From Mycolicibacterium vulneris (lineage in GTDB: Bacteria > Actinomycetota > Actinomycetes > Mycobacteriales > Mycobacteriaceae), in contig NZ_NCXM01000030.1 of NCBI RefSeq assembly GCF_002104765.1, positions 1-64,000 of the forward strand: a stretch of 64,000 nucleotides of DNA, given 5' to 3'. Under the pieces are notes generated by a model. That model worked only from the letters and a program-made list of their open reading frames with translations, was not told where the DNA came from and searched no databases. The number at the start of each line of letters is the position of its first letter. Within the stretch, counting starts at the first letter, position 1. This document shows, piece after piece, positions 32,642-40,521 of this stretch. A program made the translations under genes and the position numbers.

Positions 32642-33208
32642 TCAGAGCCAGGTGTCCTGCGTGGTGGTGGTCAGGAACGCTTCCAGATCGTCGCGCCACT
32701 GTGCGGGCGTCGTCTTGTCCGGCTCGATCCCGGTGTATTCGCCGCGATAGAACAACAACGGCCGGGGCTTGATCTTCGGTGCCTCCGAAAGCGACTGCAC
32801 CGCACCGAAAACCACGAAGTGATCGCCCCCGTCGTGCGCGGAAGCCACCGTGCAGTCGATGTGGGCCAACGATCCGTCGATGATGGGCGAGCCGAGTTCA
32901 GAGAAGTGCCAGTCGATCCCGGCGAACTTGTCGGGCTCCTTGGAGCCGAATCGGGCCGAGACGTGCTTCTGCTGCTCGGTCAGCATGTTGACGCAGAACC
33001 GGCCGCTCGCCTCGATGGCCTTCCACGACCGGGACACCTTGGTGGGGCAGAACAGCACCAGCGGCGGGTCCAAAGACAGCGCCGCGAAGGACTGGCAGGC
33101 GAAGCCGACCGGGGCGTCGTCGTGCACGGTGGTGATGATGGTGATCCCGGTGCAGAACTGGCCGAGCACGCTACGGAACGTGCGCGGGTCGATCGGCGCG
33201 GCAGTCAT
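32642..33208 (-). CDS. hsaB: Flavin reductase HsaB of the 3-HSA hydroxylase
   Basis: A 188-aa split-barrel flavin reductase (Rv3567c, 187 aa). It shows FRSVLGQFCTGITIITT (about 11-27), GFACQSFAALSLDPPLVLFC and a C-terminal VFGAVQSLSEAPKIKPRPLL. It supplies reduced FMN to the oxygenase HsaA. The ATG at 33208 (MTAAPIDPRTF) is preferred; it follows hsaC by eight bases. It is the last gene of hsaA-hsaD-hsaC-hsaB. Confidence 0.95.
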   Translation of the reverse strand: MTAAPIDPRTFRSVLGQFCTGITIITTVHDDAPVGFACQSFAALSLDPPLVLFCPTKVSRSWKAIEASGRFCVNMLTEQQKHVSARFGSKEPDKFAGIDWHFSELGSPIIDGSLAHIDCTVASAHDGGDHFVVFGAVQSLSEAPKIKPRPLLFYRGEYTGIEPDKTTPAQWRDDLEAFLTTTTQDTWL

Positions 33209-33216
33209 ACCTCGAA

Positions 33217-34119
33217 TTACCCCTTGAAGCCGACGCTGAAGTCGTGGCCCCACAGGCTGATCGCGGTGCTTTCCCGGGCGATCCAGTCGTCGTCTTCGAC
33301 TTGCCTTCCCTCGCAGCCGAATTCGACATCGAACCCGCTGGGTGTCTTCATGTAGAAGGACAGCATCAGGTCGTTGACGTGGCGACCAAGGGTCGCCGAC
33401 ATCGGCACCTTCTTACGCAGCGCCCGGTCCAGGCACAGCCCGACGTCGTCGGCCTCTTCGACCTCGACCATCAGGTGCACGATGCCGCTGGGGGTCTGGC
33501 CGGGCATGAACGCCAGGCTGTGGTGGCGAGGGTTGCAGCCCAGGAACCGCAGCCAGGCCGGCGGACCGTCGGCGGGCCGGCCGACCACCTGGGGCGGCAG
33601 CCGCATCGAGTCGCGCAGCTTGAAGTCCAGCACATCGCGGTAGAAGTGCAATGTCTCTTCGTCGTCGCGGGTGGTCAGCACCACGTGCCCCAGGCCCTGC
33701 TCGGCGGTGACGAACTTGTGGCCGTACGGGCTGACCACGCGGCGGTGCTCCAGGGCGGCGCCGTGGAACACCTCCAGGCAGTTGCCCGACGGGTCGGAGA
33801 ACCGGATCATCTCGTCCACCCGGCGATCGGCCAACTCGGCTGCGGTGGCCTCCTTGTAGGGCGTGCCCTCGACGTCGAGCCGGTTCCGGATCTCTTGCAG
33901 GCCAGCCGCGTTCGCGCATTCCCAGCCCGCTTCGATGAGCCGGTCGTGCTCACCGGGCACGATCACCAGCCGGGCCGGGAAATCGTCCATCCGCAGGTAC
34001 AGCGCACCCTCGGTCGTGCCCTTGCCCTCGACCATGCCGAGGACCTTCAGGCCGTACTCGCGCCAGGCCGCCATGTCGGTGGCCTCGATACGCAAGTAAC
34101 CCAGAGAGCAGATGCTCAT
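33217..34119 (-). CDS. hsaC: Extradiol dioxygenase HsaC
   Basis: A 300-aa type I extradiol dioxygenase, the same length as Rv3568c. The Fe(II) ligands are at the known positions: H145 (GLGHVVL), H215 (IVHLMVE) and E266 (FDVEFGC). It meta-cleaves the catechol 3,4-DHSA formed by HsaAB from the aromatised A ring. It has duplicated vicinal-oxygen-chelate domains, with only the C-terminal half metal-binding. The ATG at 34119 overlaps the hsaD stop by four bases. Confidence 0.97.
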   Translation of the reverse strand: MSICSLGYLRIEATDMAAWREYGLKVLGMVEGKGTTEGALYLRMDDFPARLVIVPGEHDRLIEAGWECANAAGLQEIRNRLDVEGTPYKEATAAELADRRVDEMIRFSDPSGNCLEVFHGAALEHRRVVSPYGHKFVTAEQGLGHVVLTTRDDEETLHFYRDVLDFKLRDSMRLPPQVVGRPADGPPAWLRFLGCNPRHHSLAFMPGQTPSGIVHLMVEVEEADDVGLCLDRALRKKVPMSATLGRHVNDLMLSFYMKTPSGFDVEFGCEGRQVEDDDWIARESTAISLWGHDFSVGFKG

Positions 34120-34991
34120 CGCGCACCTCCCAGGAAATCGATGGTGAGCTTGTTGAACTCGTCGAACTTCTCCACCTGCGCCCAGTGCCCACATTGCCCG
34201 AAAACGTGAAGCTGTGCACGCGGAATGGTTTTCAGTGCGACCAGCGCGCCGTCCAGCGGGTTGACCCGGTCCTCGCGGCCCCAGATCAGCAGCACCGGCT
34301 GACGCAGCCGATGCACCTCGCGCCACATCATCCCGAGCTCGAAATCCGCTCCGGCGAACGACATTCCCATCGCACGGGTCGCCGTCAGCGATTCGGGCGT
34401 GCTGGCCAACTCGAAACGCTGGTCGATCAATTCGTCGGTGATCAGTTTCTGGTCGTAGACCATCACCCGGAGAAAAGCCTCGAGGTTTTCGCGGGTGGGC
34501 TCGGCCGAGAACTTGCCCAGTCGCTTGACGCCCTCGGTCGGGTCGGGCGCGAACAGGTTCACGCTCACCCCGCCCGGCCCCATCAGCACCAGGCGCCCGG
34601 CCTTGTCCGGATAGTCGAGCGCGAACCGGACCGCGGTGCCGCCGCCGAGCGAATTCCCAATCAGCGGAACGCGTCCCAGACCAAGCTGGTCGAAGAGGCC
34701 CTTGAGCGCCCGCGCCGCGTAGTGGTTGAACTGCCCGTGCTCGGCGCGCTTGTCGGAGTGGCCGTAGCCGGGCTGGTCGACGGCCAGCACGTGGAACTGC
34801 TGCGCCAGCACCGGGATGTTGCGCGAGAAGTTCGTCCAACTCGCCGCACCCGGGCCGCCGCCGTGCAACAGCACCACCGTCTGCTCGTTGCCCACGCCCG
34901 CCTCGTGGTAGTGCAGCTTCAGCGGCCCATCCACGTCCACCTCTGCGAAGCGCGAGGTGGACTCGAAGGTCAATTCCTCGGTCGCAGTCAT
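34116..34991 (-). CDS. hsaD: C-C bond hydrolase HsaD (4,9-DSHA hydrolase)
   Basis: A 291-aa alpha/beta hydrolase, identical in length to Rv3569c. The catalytic triad S114 (GNSLGGG), D241 (WGREDRV) and H269 (CGHW) matches the structure-proven residues of the M. tuberculosis enzyme; LLHGGGPGAASW (41-52) is the oxyanion loop. HsaD hydrolyses the meta-cleavage product to DOHNAA (later HIP) and the 2-hydroxydienoate used by HsaE. It starts three bases after hsaA. Confidence 0.97.
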   Translation of the reverse strand: MTATEELTFESTSRFAEVDVDGPLKLHYHEAGVGNEQTVVLLHGGGPGAASWTNFSRNIPVLAQQFHVLAVDQPGYGHSDKRAEHGQFNHYAARALKGLFDQLGLGRVPLIGNSLGGGTAVRFALDYPDKAGRLVLMGPGGVSVNLFAPDPTEGVKRLGKFSAEPTRENLEAFLRVMVYDQKLITDELIDQRFELASTPESLTATRAMGMSFAGADFELGMMWREVHRLRQPVLLIWGREDRVNPLDGALVALKTIPRAQLHVFGQCGHWAQVEKFDEFNKLTIDFLGGAR

Positions 34992-34994
34992 GGA

Positions 34995-36179
34995 TCAGAC
35001 CATGGTGTCGCCGGGCGGCAACCCGAACTCGTTGTTCCCGAAGATCTGGTAGGCCCGCTCGGGGTCGTTAGCCGCATGCACCCGGCCCGCGTGTGCGTCG
35101 CGCCAGAACCGTTGCACCGGTTGGTCATTGCCCAGGGCCGTGGCGCCGGAAGCCTCGAACAGGCGGTCGATGGACGCGATGGCGCGGCCGGTGGCACGCA
35201 CCTGGTCGCGGCGAGCGCGCGCACGCAGGTCGAACGGGATCTCCTTGCCGGCCGACAGCAGCGCGTACTCGTCGGCGACGTTGCCGCTCAGCTGGCGCCA
35301 CGCCGCGTCGATGTCGCTGGCCGCTTCGGCGATGCGGACCTTGGCGAACGGGTCGTCCTTGGCCTTCTCACCGGCGAACGCGGCGCGCACCCGCTTGCCC
35401 TGGTGCTCGACGTGCGCGTCGTACGCGCCGTAGGCCATGCCGACGATCGGCGCCGAGATCGTGGTGGGGTGCATTGTGCCCCAAGGCATCTTGTAGACCG
35501 CCGCGGTGTTGTTCTCGTATCCGCCCGCGGTGCCGTCGTTCATCGCCTTGTAGGACAGGAACCGGTGCCGCGGCACGAAGACGTCCTTGACGACGACGGT
35601 GTTGCTGCCCGTGCCGCGCAGGCCGACGACATGCCACACGTCGTCGATGCGGTACTCGCTGCGCGGGATCAGGAAGCTGCCGAAGTCGACCGGACGCCCG
35701 TCCTTGATCACCGGACCGCCGAGGAACGCCCACGTGGCGTGGTCACATCCCGACGACCAGTTCCACGAACCGTTGACCAGGTAGCCGCCCTCGGTCACCA
35801 CGCCGGCACCCATCGGGGCATACGACGACGAGACGCGTGTCTTGGGGTCCTCGCCCCAGACCTCCTCCTGCGCCCGCTGGTCGAACAGCGCCAGGTGCCA
35901 GTTGTGCACGCCGATGATCGAGCTCACCCAGCCGGTGGAACCACACGCGCTGGCCAGCCGCCGCACCGCCTCGTAGAACAGCGTCGGATCGCACTGCAGC
36001 CCGCCCCACTGCTCGGGCTGCAACAGGGTGAAGAAGCCCACATCCTGAAGGTCCTGAACGGTCTCGTCGGGCAGCCGGCGCAGGTCCTCCGTCGCCTGAG
36101 CGCGTTCGCGAATCTGCGGGAGCAGATCATCGATGCCAGCCAAAACCGACTGCGCATCACGCTGTTGAATGGACGTCAC
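34995..36179 (-). CDS. hsaA: 3-HSA flavin-dependent monooxygenase HsaA
   Basis: A 394-aa acyl-CoA-dehydrogenase-fold oxygenase, the same length as Rv3570c. Visible segments are DVGFFTLLQPEQWGGLQCDP, GSWNWSSGCDHATWAFLGGP and LRGTGSNTVVVKDVFVPRHR. HsaA hydroxylates 3-HSA at C4 using reduced flavin from HsaB. The start is GTG at 36179, with GGAGG nine bases upstream. It is first gene of the operon; its -10 (TAGTCT) overlaps the KstR box at 36230-36243. Confidence 0.96.
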   Translation of the reverse strand: MTSIQQRDAQSVLAGIDDLLPQIRERAQATEDLRRLPDETVQDLQDVGFFTLLQPEQWGGLQCDPTLFYEAVRRLASACGSTGWVSSIIGVHNWHLALFDQRAQEEVWGEDPKTRVSSSYAPMGAGVVTEGGYLVNGSWNWSSGCDHATWAFLGGPVIKDGRPVDFGSFLIPRSEYRIDDVWHVVGLRGTGSNTVVVKDVFVPRHRFLSYKAMNDGTAGGYENNTAAVYKMPWGTMHPTTISAPIVGMAYGAYDAHVEHQGKRVRAAFAGEKAKDDPFAKVRIAEAASDIDAAWRQLSGNVADEYALLSAGKEIPFDLRARARRDQVRATGRAIASIDRLFEASGATALGNDQPVQRFWRDAHAGRVHAANDPERAYQIFGNNEFGLPPGDTMV

Positions 36180-36229
36180 TTACGTTTGCCTCCTGCGCCA
36201 GACTTACTCAGCGGACTTACACCAGAGAC

Positions 36230-36243
36230 TAGAACACGTTCCG
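36230..36243. promoter_or_regulatory. KstR operator, hsaA-proximal (one mismatch)
   Basis: TAGAACACGTTCCG matches TnnAACnnGTTnnA except for the last base. On the minus strand its TA begins TAGTCT (36231-36226), a -10 element for hsaA. Confidence 0.8.
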
Positions 36244-36297
36244 ATTTGTGTCGAGCAGGGTAATCCTGCGGCTGGTAGCGATACGAATCCGCTTTTC

Positions 36298-36311
36298 TGT
36301 AACATGTTCTA
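36298..36311. promoter_or_regulatory. KstR operator, kshB-proximal
   Basis: TGTAACATGTTCTA fits the KstR consensus exactly. TAACAT (36300-36305) inside it can be the kshB -10, giving a leader of about 25 bases that carries AAAGGAAGGG before the TTG start. Confidence 0.88.
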
Positions 36312-36337
36312 GTTGCAACGAAAGGAAGGGACGGGCC

Positions 36338-37420
36338 TTGACCGAGGCGATTCCGGACGAGCCTCTCGGTGACCACGTCCTTGAACTGCAGGTCGCCGAG
36401 GTCATCGCCGAGACCGACGATGCGCGGTCCCTGGTGTTCGCGGTACCCGACGACGCGGGCGACCCCACCATCCCACCCGAGCGGCTCCGGTACGCGCCGG
36501 GCCAGTTCCTGACGCTGCGCGTGCCCAGCGAGCGCACCGGCTCGGTGGCCCGCTGCTACTCGCTGTGCAGCTCGCCGTTCACCGACGACGCGCTCACCGT
36601 CACGGTCAAACGCACCGCGGACGGTTACGCGTCCAACTGGCTGTGCGACCACGCGCACAAGGGCATGCGGATCCACGTGCTGGCCCCGTCGGGCAACTTC
36701 GTCCCCAAGACGCTGGGCGACGACTTCCTGCTGATGGCCGCGGGCAGCGGGATCACGCCGATCATGTCGATCTGCAAGTCGGCGCTGGCCGAGGGCAGCG
36801 GGCAGGTGACGCTGATCTACGCCAACCGCGACGACCGGTCGGTGATCTTCTCCGAAGCCCTGCGCGAGCTGTCCGCCAAATATCCCGACCGGCTCACGGT
36901 GTTGCACTGGCTGGAATCGCTGCAGGGCCTGCCCAGCGTGGCCGCGCTGGCCAAGCTGGCCGCCCCCTACACGGATCGGCCCGTGTACATCTGCGGCCCG
37001 GGCGCCTTCATGGACTCGGCGAAAGAAGCGCTGGAAACACTGAAAGTGCCTGCGCCGCAAGTACATATCGAAGTGTTCAAGTCGCTGGACTCGGACCCGT
37101 TCGCAGCCGTGAAGATCGAGGACACCGCCGAAGGCGACGAGCCGCCGGCGACCGCGGTGGTCGAACTGGACGGCGAAACGCACACCGTGTCGTGGCCGCG
37201 CAACGCCAAGCTGCTCGACGTTTTGCTGGCCAAGGGCCTCGACGCGCCGTTCTCCTGCCGCGAGGGTCACTGCGGCGCGTGCGCGTGCACGCTGCGCAAG
37301 GGCAACGTCAGCATGGAGGTCAACGACGTGCTCGAGCAGCAGGATCTGGACGAGGGTCTGATCCTGGCCTGTCAATCTCACCCGGAATCTGATTCGGTAG
37401 AAGTCACCTACGACGAATAG
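36338..37420 (+). CDS. kshB: 3-ketosteroid 9-alpha-hydroxylase reductase KshB
   Basis: A 360-aa ferredoxin-NAD(P)H reductase-type protein (Rv3571, 358 aa). The N-terminal FAD domain has RCYSLCSSP (RxYS); the NAD domain has LMAAGSGITPIMSICKSALA; the C-terminal plant-type 2Fe-2S domain has SCREGHCGACACTL and ILACQS. It passes electrons to the Rieske oxygenase KshA, which is not in this window. TTG at 36338 is the start: it gives the family N-terminus LTEAIPDEPLGDHVLEL and has a good Shine-Dalgarno. It is divergent from hsaA. Confidence 0.95.
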   Translation: MTEAIPDEPLGDHVLELQVAEVIAETDDARSLVFAVPDDAGDPTIPPERLRYAPGQFLTLRVPSERTGSVARCYSLCSSPFTDDALTVTVKRTADGYASNWLCDHAHKGMRIHVLAPSGNFVPKTLGDDFLLMAAGSGITPIMSICKSALAEGSGQVTLIYANRDDRSVIFSEALRELSAKYPDRLTVLHWLESLQGLPSVAALAKLAAPYTDRPVYICGPGAFMDSAKEALETLKVPAPQVHIEVFKSLDSDPFAAVKIEDTAEGDEPPATAVVELDGETHTVSWPRNAKLLDVLLAKGLDAPFSCREGHCGACACTLRKGNVSMEVNDVLEQQDLDEGLILACQSHPESDSVEVTYDE

Positions 37421-37466
37421 TCGCAGGGTTAAGTTCACCCTTGGGTCAGCGGGAAGGGAAGCATCG

Positions 37467-38000
37467 ATGATGCGGCTGGTATCGGGCATCGCAGTCGTCG
37501 CAGTGATGCCGATGTTTCTGCCCGCCGCGGTGTGCGCGGCGTCGAGCAACACCGCCACCACGTTGTTCCCGCTCGACGGGCCCAACCAGCTGGAGACGCG
37601 GGCCATCCTCAATTGCTTCAAGGCCGACGGCCACTGCGATTTCACCGCCGGGGCGGACATGCTGACCCCCGGCGGGGTGACCGGCTTCCCGCCCGGCCTG
37701 TGGGCCCGGCAAACCACCGAGATCCGGTCCTCGAACCGGCTGGCCTACCTCGACGCGCACGCCGACGGCCAGTACGAGCGGGTGATGAAATCGATGGGTT
37801 CCGACGAGATCACCACCATCTACATGGGTGAGGGCCCGCCGGAGAAGTACCAGACGAACGGGCGCATCGACTCCACCGACTGGCAGACGGGGCAACCCAA
37901 GACCGACAACAACGTCATCGCCTGCACCCACATCCAGGTGGTCTACTCCGGGGTCAACATCACGTCGCCAAGCACCTGCGCGGTCACCACGTTCTCCTGA
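37467..38000 (+). CDS. Secreted protein, Rv3572-like, unknown function
   Basis: A 177-aa protein with a signal peptide (VSGIAVVAVMPMFLPAAVCA, cleavage near residue 24) and no lipobox. The mature part has four cysteines (near NCFKADGHC, IACTHIQ and STCAVTT) that could form two disulfides. Conserved-looking stretches are PLDGPNQLETRAILNCFKAD and WARQTTEIRSSNRLAYLDAH. It corresponds in place and length to Rv3572 (176 aa). It lies 46 bases after kshB and may share its transcript. Function is not recognised. Confidence 0.85.
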   Translation: MMRLVSGIAVVAVMPMFLPAAVCAASSNTATTLFPLDGPNQLETRAILNCFKADGHCDFTAGADMLTPGGVTGFPPGLWARQTTEIRSSNRLAYLDAHADGQYERVMKSMGSDEITTIYMGEGPPEKYQTNGRIDSTDWQTGQPKTDNNVIACTHIQVVYSGVNITSPSTCAVTTFS

Positions 38001-38027
38001 CCCCTATTCGGGGTAGTCGCCGACCCT

Positions 38028-38069
38028 GTAATCCTGCAGAGAAATTGCGAGTAAGGCCTGCCGGATTAC
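38028..38069. terminator. Stem-loop between convergent Rv3572-like gene and fadE34
   Basis: GTAATCC (38028-38034) and GGATTAC (38063-38069) form a seven-base stem with a 28-base loop; adjacent CTGCAG and CCTGCC may extend it with bulges. It stands between two convergent genes and could act in both directions. No U-tract follows. Confidence 0.4.
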
Positions 38070-38087
38070 GGCTCGGCGCAACGGCGG

Positions 38088-40238
38088 CTAGCGAGGCAGG
38101 CCGAGAAGTCGCTCCGCCGCGACGGTGAGCAGGATCTGCTCCGTGCCGCCGGCGATGGTCAAGCAGCGGGTGTTGAGGAAGTCGAACACCGCTCGGTCGC
38201 CGTCCGCCCGGCGGTCAACCAGGCCGCCGCCCTCGGACACGTCCATCGTGAACTCGGCCAGGGCCTGGCGGTAGCGGACACCGATGAGCTTGCGCACGCT
38301 GGATTGCGCGCCGGGGTCTTGGCCGCCGACGGCCAGCTGGGCGATCCGCTGGTCCAGCAGCGCGCCGGTCTGCGCGGTAACGATCAACCGTCCCAACCGA
38401 TCTTGCTCAGCGGCGTCCAGGTCGAGCTCGGCCAGCAGCTCGAGCAGTTCCTCCATCGGGTTGCCCAGGGCCGTTCCGTTGGCCATCGCGACCCGCTCGT
38501 TGGCCAGCGTGGTGCGGGCCAGCCTCCAACCGTCGTTCACCTCGCCGACCACCAGCTCGTCGGGAACGAACACGTTGTCCAGGAACACCTCGTTGAACAA
38601 CGAGTCACCGGTGATCTCACGCAGCGGACGGATCTCGATGCCCGGGGAGCTCATCTCCACCAAAAAGTAGGTGATGCCTTTGTGTTTCGGCGCATCCGGA
38701 TCGGTGCGGGCCAGGCACACGCCCCATTTCGCCTTGTGCGCGGCCGACGTCCACACCTTCTGCCCGGTCAGGTTCCAGCCCCCGTCGGTGCGGACAGCCT
38801 TGGTGCGCAGCGAGGCCAGGTCAGAACCGGCCCCGGGCTCGGAAAACAGCTGGCACCAAAGGAATTCGCCGCGCGTGGTGCCCGGCACGAACCGCTCGAC
38901 CTGTTCCGGCGTGCCGTGCTCGAGGATGGTCGGCGCCGCCCACCAGCCGATCACCAGGTCGGGCCGGGCCACCCCGGCCGCCGCCAGCTCCTGATCGATC
39001 AGCAGCTGCTCGGCCGGACCCGCGCCGCGCCCGTAGGGCGGCGGCCAGTGCGGCGCCTGCAGGCCCGCCTCGGCCAGGGCCGCCTGCCGCTTCTCCTCGG
39101 GCAGCCCGGCGATCTGGGCCACGGCCGCGGCGATCTCCGCCCGCTGGTCCTCCACCTCGGTCAGATCGATCCCCAGCCGGCGCCGCACACCCGCCTGGGT
39201 CAGCGCGGTGATGCGGCGCAACCAGGTCTCGGCCCCGCCCAGGAATCGGCCGATGGCATGCGCCCGGCGCAGGTACAGGTGCGCGTCGTGCTCCCAGGTG
39301 CAGCCGATGCCGCCGAGCACCTGAATGCAGTCCTTGACGTTGGCCTTCACCGCGGCGATGCCGGTGCTCGCGGCCAGGGCCGCGGCTAGGGAGAACTGGG
39401 ACTCGTCGCCCTCGGCGGCGGCGCGCGCAGCGTCGGCGGCGGCCACCTCGGCCTGCTCGGCGCGGCACAGCATCTCGGCGCAGATGTGCTTGATGGCCTG
39501 GAAGCTACCGATCGGCTTGCCGAACTGCTCGCGGACCTTGGCGTAGTCGACGGCGGTCTCCAGCGACCAGCGGGTGATGCCGGCCGCCTCGGCCGCCAGC
39601 ACCGTCGCGGCCAGCTCCTCGACGCGTGCGCGGCTCTCCGACACCACGGCGGCCGGGGCGGAGTTCAGCACCACCCGGGCCAACGGCCGGGAGAAGTCGC
39701 CGGCAGCCAGGGGCTCGATCTGCACACCGGCACCGCTGGTGTCGATCAGCAGCCACTTCCCATCGGCCGGCGCCAAGAGTACGGCGCCCTCGGCGACACC
39801 CAACGCGAATGGCAGGGTGCCCGACGCCGTCGAAGTCGCGCCGTCGAACTCGATGTCGCCTTCCAGCGCCAGCCCGGCGAAGCGTTCCCCGGAGGCGAGG
39901 GCGCCCAGCAACTCGGGATCCGAGCCCGCCTCGGAGAGAAGCACAGTGGCCAGCGCGGTGGTGGCCACCGGCCCGGGAACCAGCGCTTTCGCCGCCTCCT
40001 CGACCATCGCGCACAGGTCTTCGATGCTGCCGTCCGCGCCGCCAAGCTCCTCCGGGATCGCGACGCCGAAGATCCCCAGCTCGGCCAGCCGGGAGAACAC
40101 CGGCCGCCATGCGTCGGACTTGCCCTGCTCCACGTCGCGTATCGCCGCGGTGCCGCCCGGCCCCGACGTCGAATTGCGGGCCCAGTCGCGCACCAGGGCG
40201 CGCGCGGCAAACTGTTCGTCGGTGACGGTCGCTACCAC
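38088..40238 (-). CDS. fadE34: Double-length acyl-CoA dehydrogenase FadE34
   Basis: A 716-aa fused acyl-CoA dehydrogenase (Rv3573c, 711 aa). The N-terminal half (about 1-355) is a short-subunit-like ACAD ending in DYAKVREQFGKPIGSFQAIK and LGGIGCTWEHDAHLYLRRAH. The C-terminal half (about 390-716) is full catalytic type with LFSEPGAGSDLASLRTKAVR and a final IAGGTEQILLTVAAERLLGL. The fusion mirrors the two-gene heteromers elsewhere in this window. FadE34 dehydrogenates C24-type steroid/cholyl side-chain CoA esters. The start is GTG at 40238 (VVATVTDEQ). Confidence 0.94.
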   Translation of the reverse strand: MVATVTDEQFAARALVRDWARNSTSGPGGTAAIRDVEQGKSDAWRPVFSRLAELGIFGVAIPEELGGADGSIEDLCAMVEEAAKALVPGPVATTALATVLLSEAGSDPELLGALASGERFAGLALEGDIEFDGATSTASGTLPFALGVAEGAVLLAPADGKWLLIDTSGAGVQIEPLAAGDFSRPLARVVLNSAPAAVVSESRARVEELAATVLAAEAAGITRWSLETAVDYAKVREQFGKPIGSFQAIKHICAEMLCRAEQAEVAAADAARAAAEGDESQFSLAAALAASTGIAAVKANVKDCIQVLGGIGCTWEHDAHLYLRRAHAIGRFLGGAETWLRRITALTQAGVRRRLGIDLTEVEDQRAEIAAAVAQIAGLPEEKRQAALAEAGLQAPHWPPPYGRGAGPAEQLLIDQELAAAGVARPDLVIGWWAAPTILEHGTPEQVERFVPGTTRGEFLWCQLFSEPGAGSDLASLRTKAVRTDGGWNLTGQKVWTSAAHKAKWGVCLARTDPDAPKHKGITYFLVEMSSPGIEIRPLREITGDSLFNEVFLDNVFVPDELVVGEVNDGWRLARTTLANERVAMANGTALGNPMEELLELLAELDLDAAEQDRLGRLIVTAQTGALLDQRIAQLAVGGQDPGAQSSVRKLIGVRYRQALAEFTMDVSEGGGLVDRRADGDRAVFDFLNTRCLTIAGGTEQILLTVAAERLLGLPR

Positions 40239-40271
40239 CTGAGAGGACCTCCGCGTCCTTGGCTCGACGTG

Positions 40272-40322
40272 ACAAGGGGGTCGAACCCCTGTCCTGATTG
40301 TGCGATCTGCCCGCCAAGCGGG
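40272..40322 (-). other. Two stem-loops in the fadE34 5' leader
   Basis: Between the KstR operator and the fadE34 start is an untranslated leader of about 118 bases. On the minus strand it contains a T-arm-like hairpin with loop TTCGACC (40292-40272: GGGG-TTCGACC-CCCT) and, upstream, the stem CCCGC-TTG-GCGGG (40322-40310). No complete tRNA cloverleaf can be drawn. The hairpins could modulate fadE34 expression or be a tRNA-derived remnant. Confidence 0.4.
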
Positions 40323-40366
40323 TATGTCTCCAGCACGTGTTGGCACGCAACCCGCTCTCCGCAGAC

Positions 40367-40380
40367 TAGAACGTGTTCTA
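40367..40380. promoter_or_regulatory. Perfect KstR operator between fadE34 and kstR
   Basis: TAGAACGTGTTCTA is fully palindromic and equals the best KstR site. On the minus strand it runs into TAGTCT (40368-40363), a -10 for fadE34. It also lies upstream of kstR, consistent with autoregulation. Confidence 0.93.
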
Positions 40381-40479
40381 ATAGTGCCAGTGATCGACCG
40401 TCAAGTCGAACGCCATTACACCAGCACAGCGCTTGTCCGCGGCGGTATGGAGGTGGGAAATTCACACGCAGAATGCGTA

Positions 40480-40493
40480 TCGTTTGCAAACGA
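40480..40493. promoter_or_regulatory. Unassigned palindrome in the kstR leader
   Basis: TCGTTTGCAAACGA is a 14-base perfect palindrome unlike the KstR consensus, 28 bases before the kstR ATG. Just upstream ACGCA-GAA-TGCGT (40466-40478) can form a small hairpin. It could bind a second regulator (LacI-type sites have similar TTTGC half-sites) or act in RNA. Confidence 0.45.
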
Positions 40494-40521
40494 ACCGCCG
40501 GGAACAGGAGCAAACCGTCAC

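Noticed and set aside
40260..40345. Possible tRNA gene on the minus strand upstream of fadE34 (GGGGTTCGACCCCC resembles a T arm)
   Set aside because: No seven-base acceptor pairing, no recognisable D arm and no anticodon stem-loop at the right spacing; kept only as a leader hairpin.
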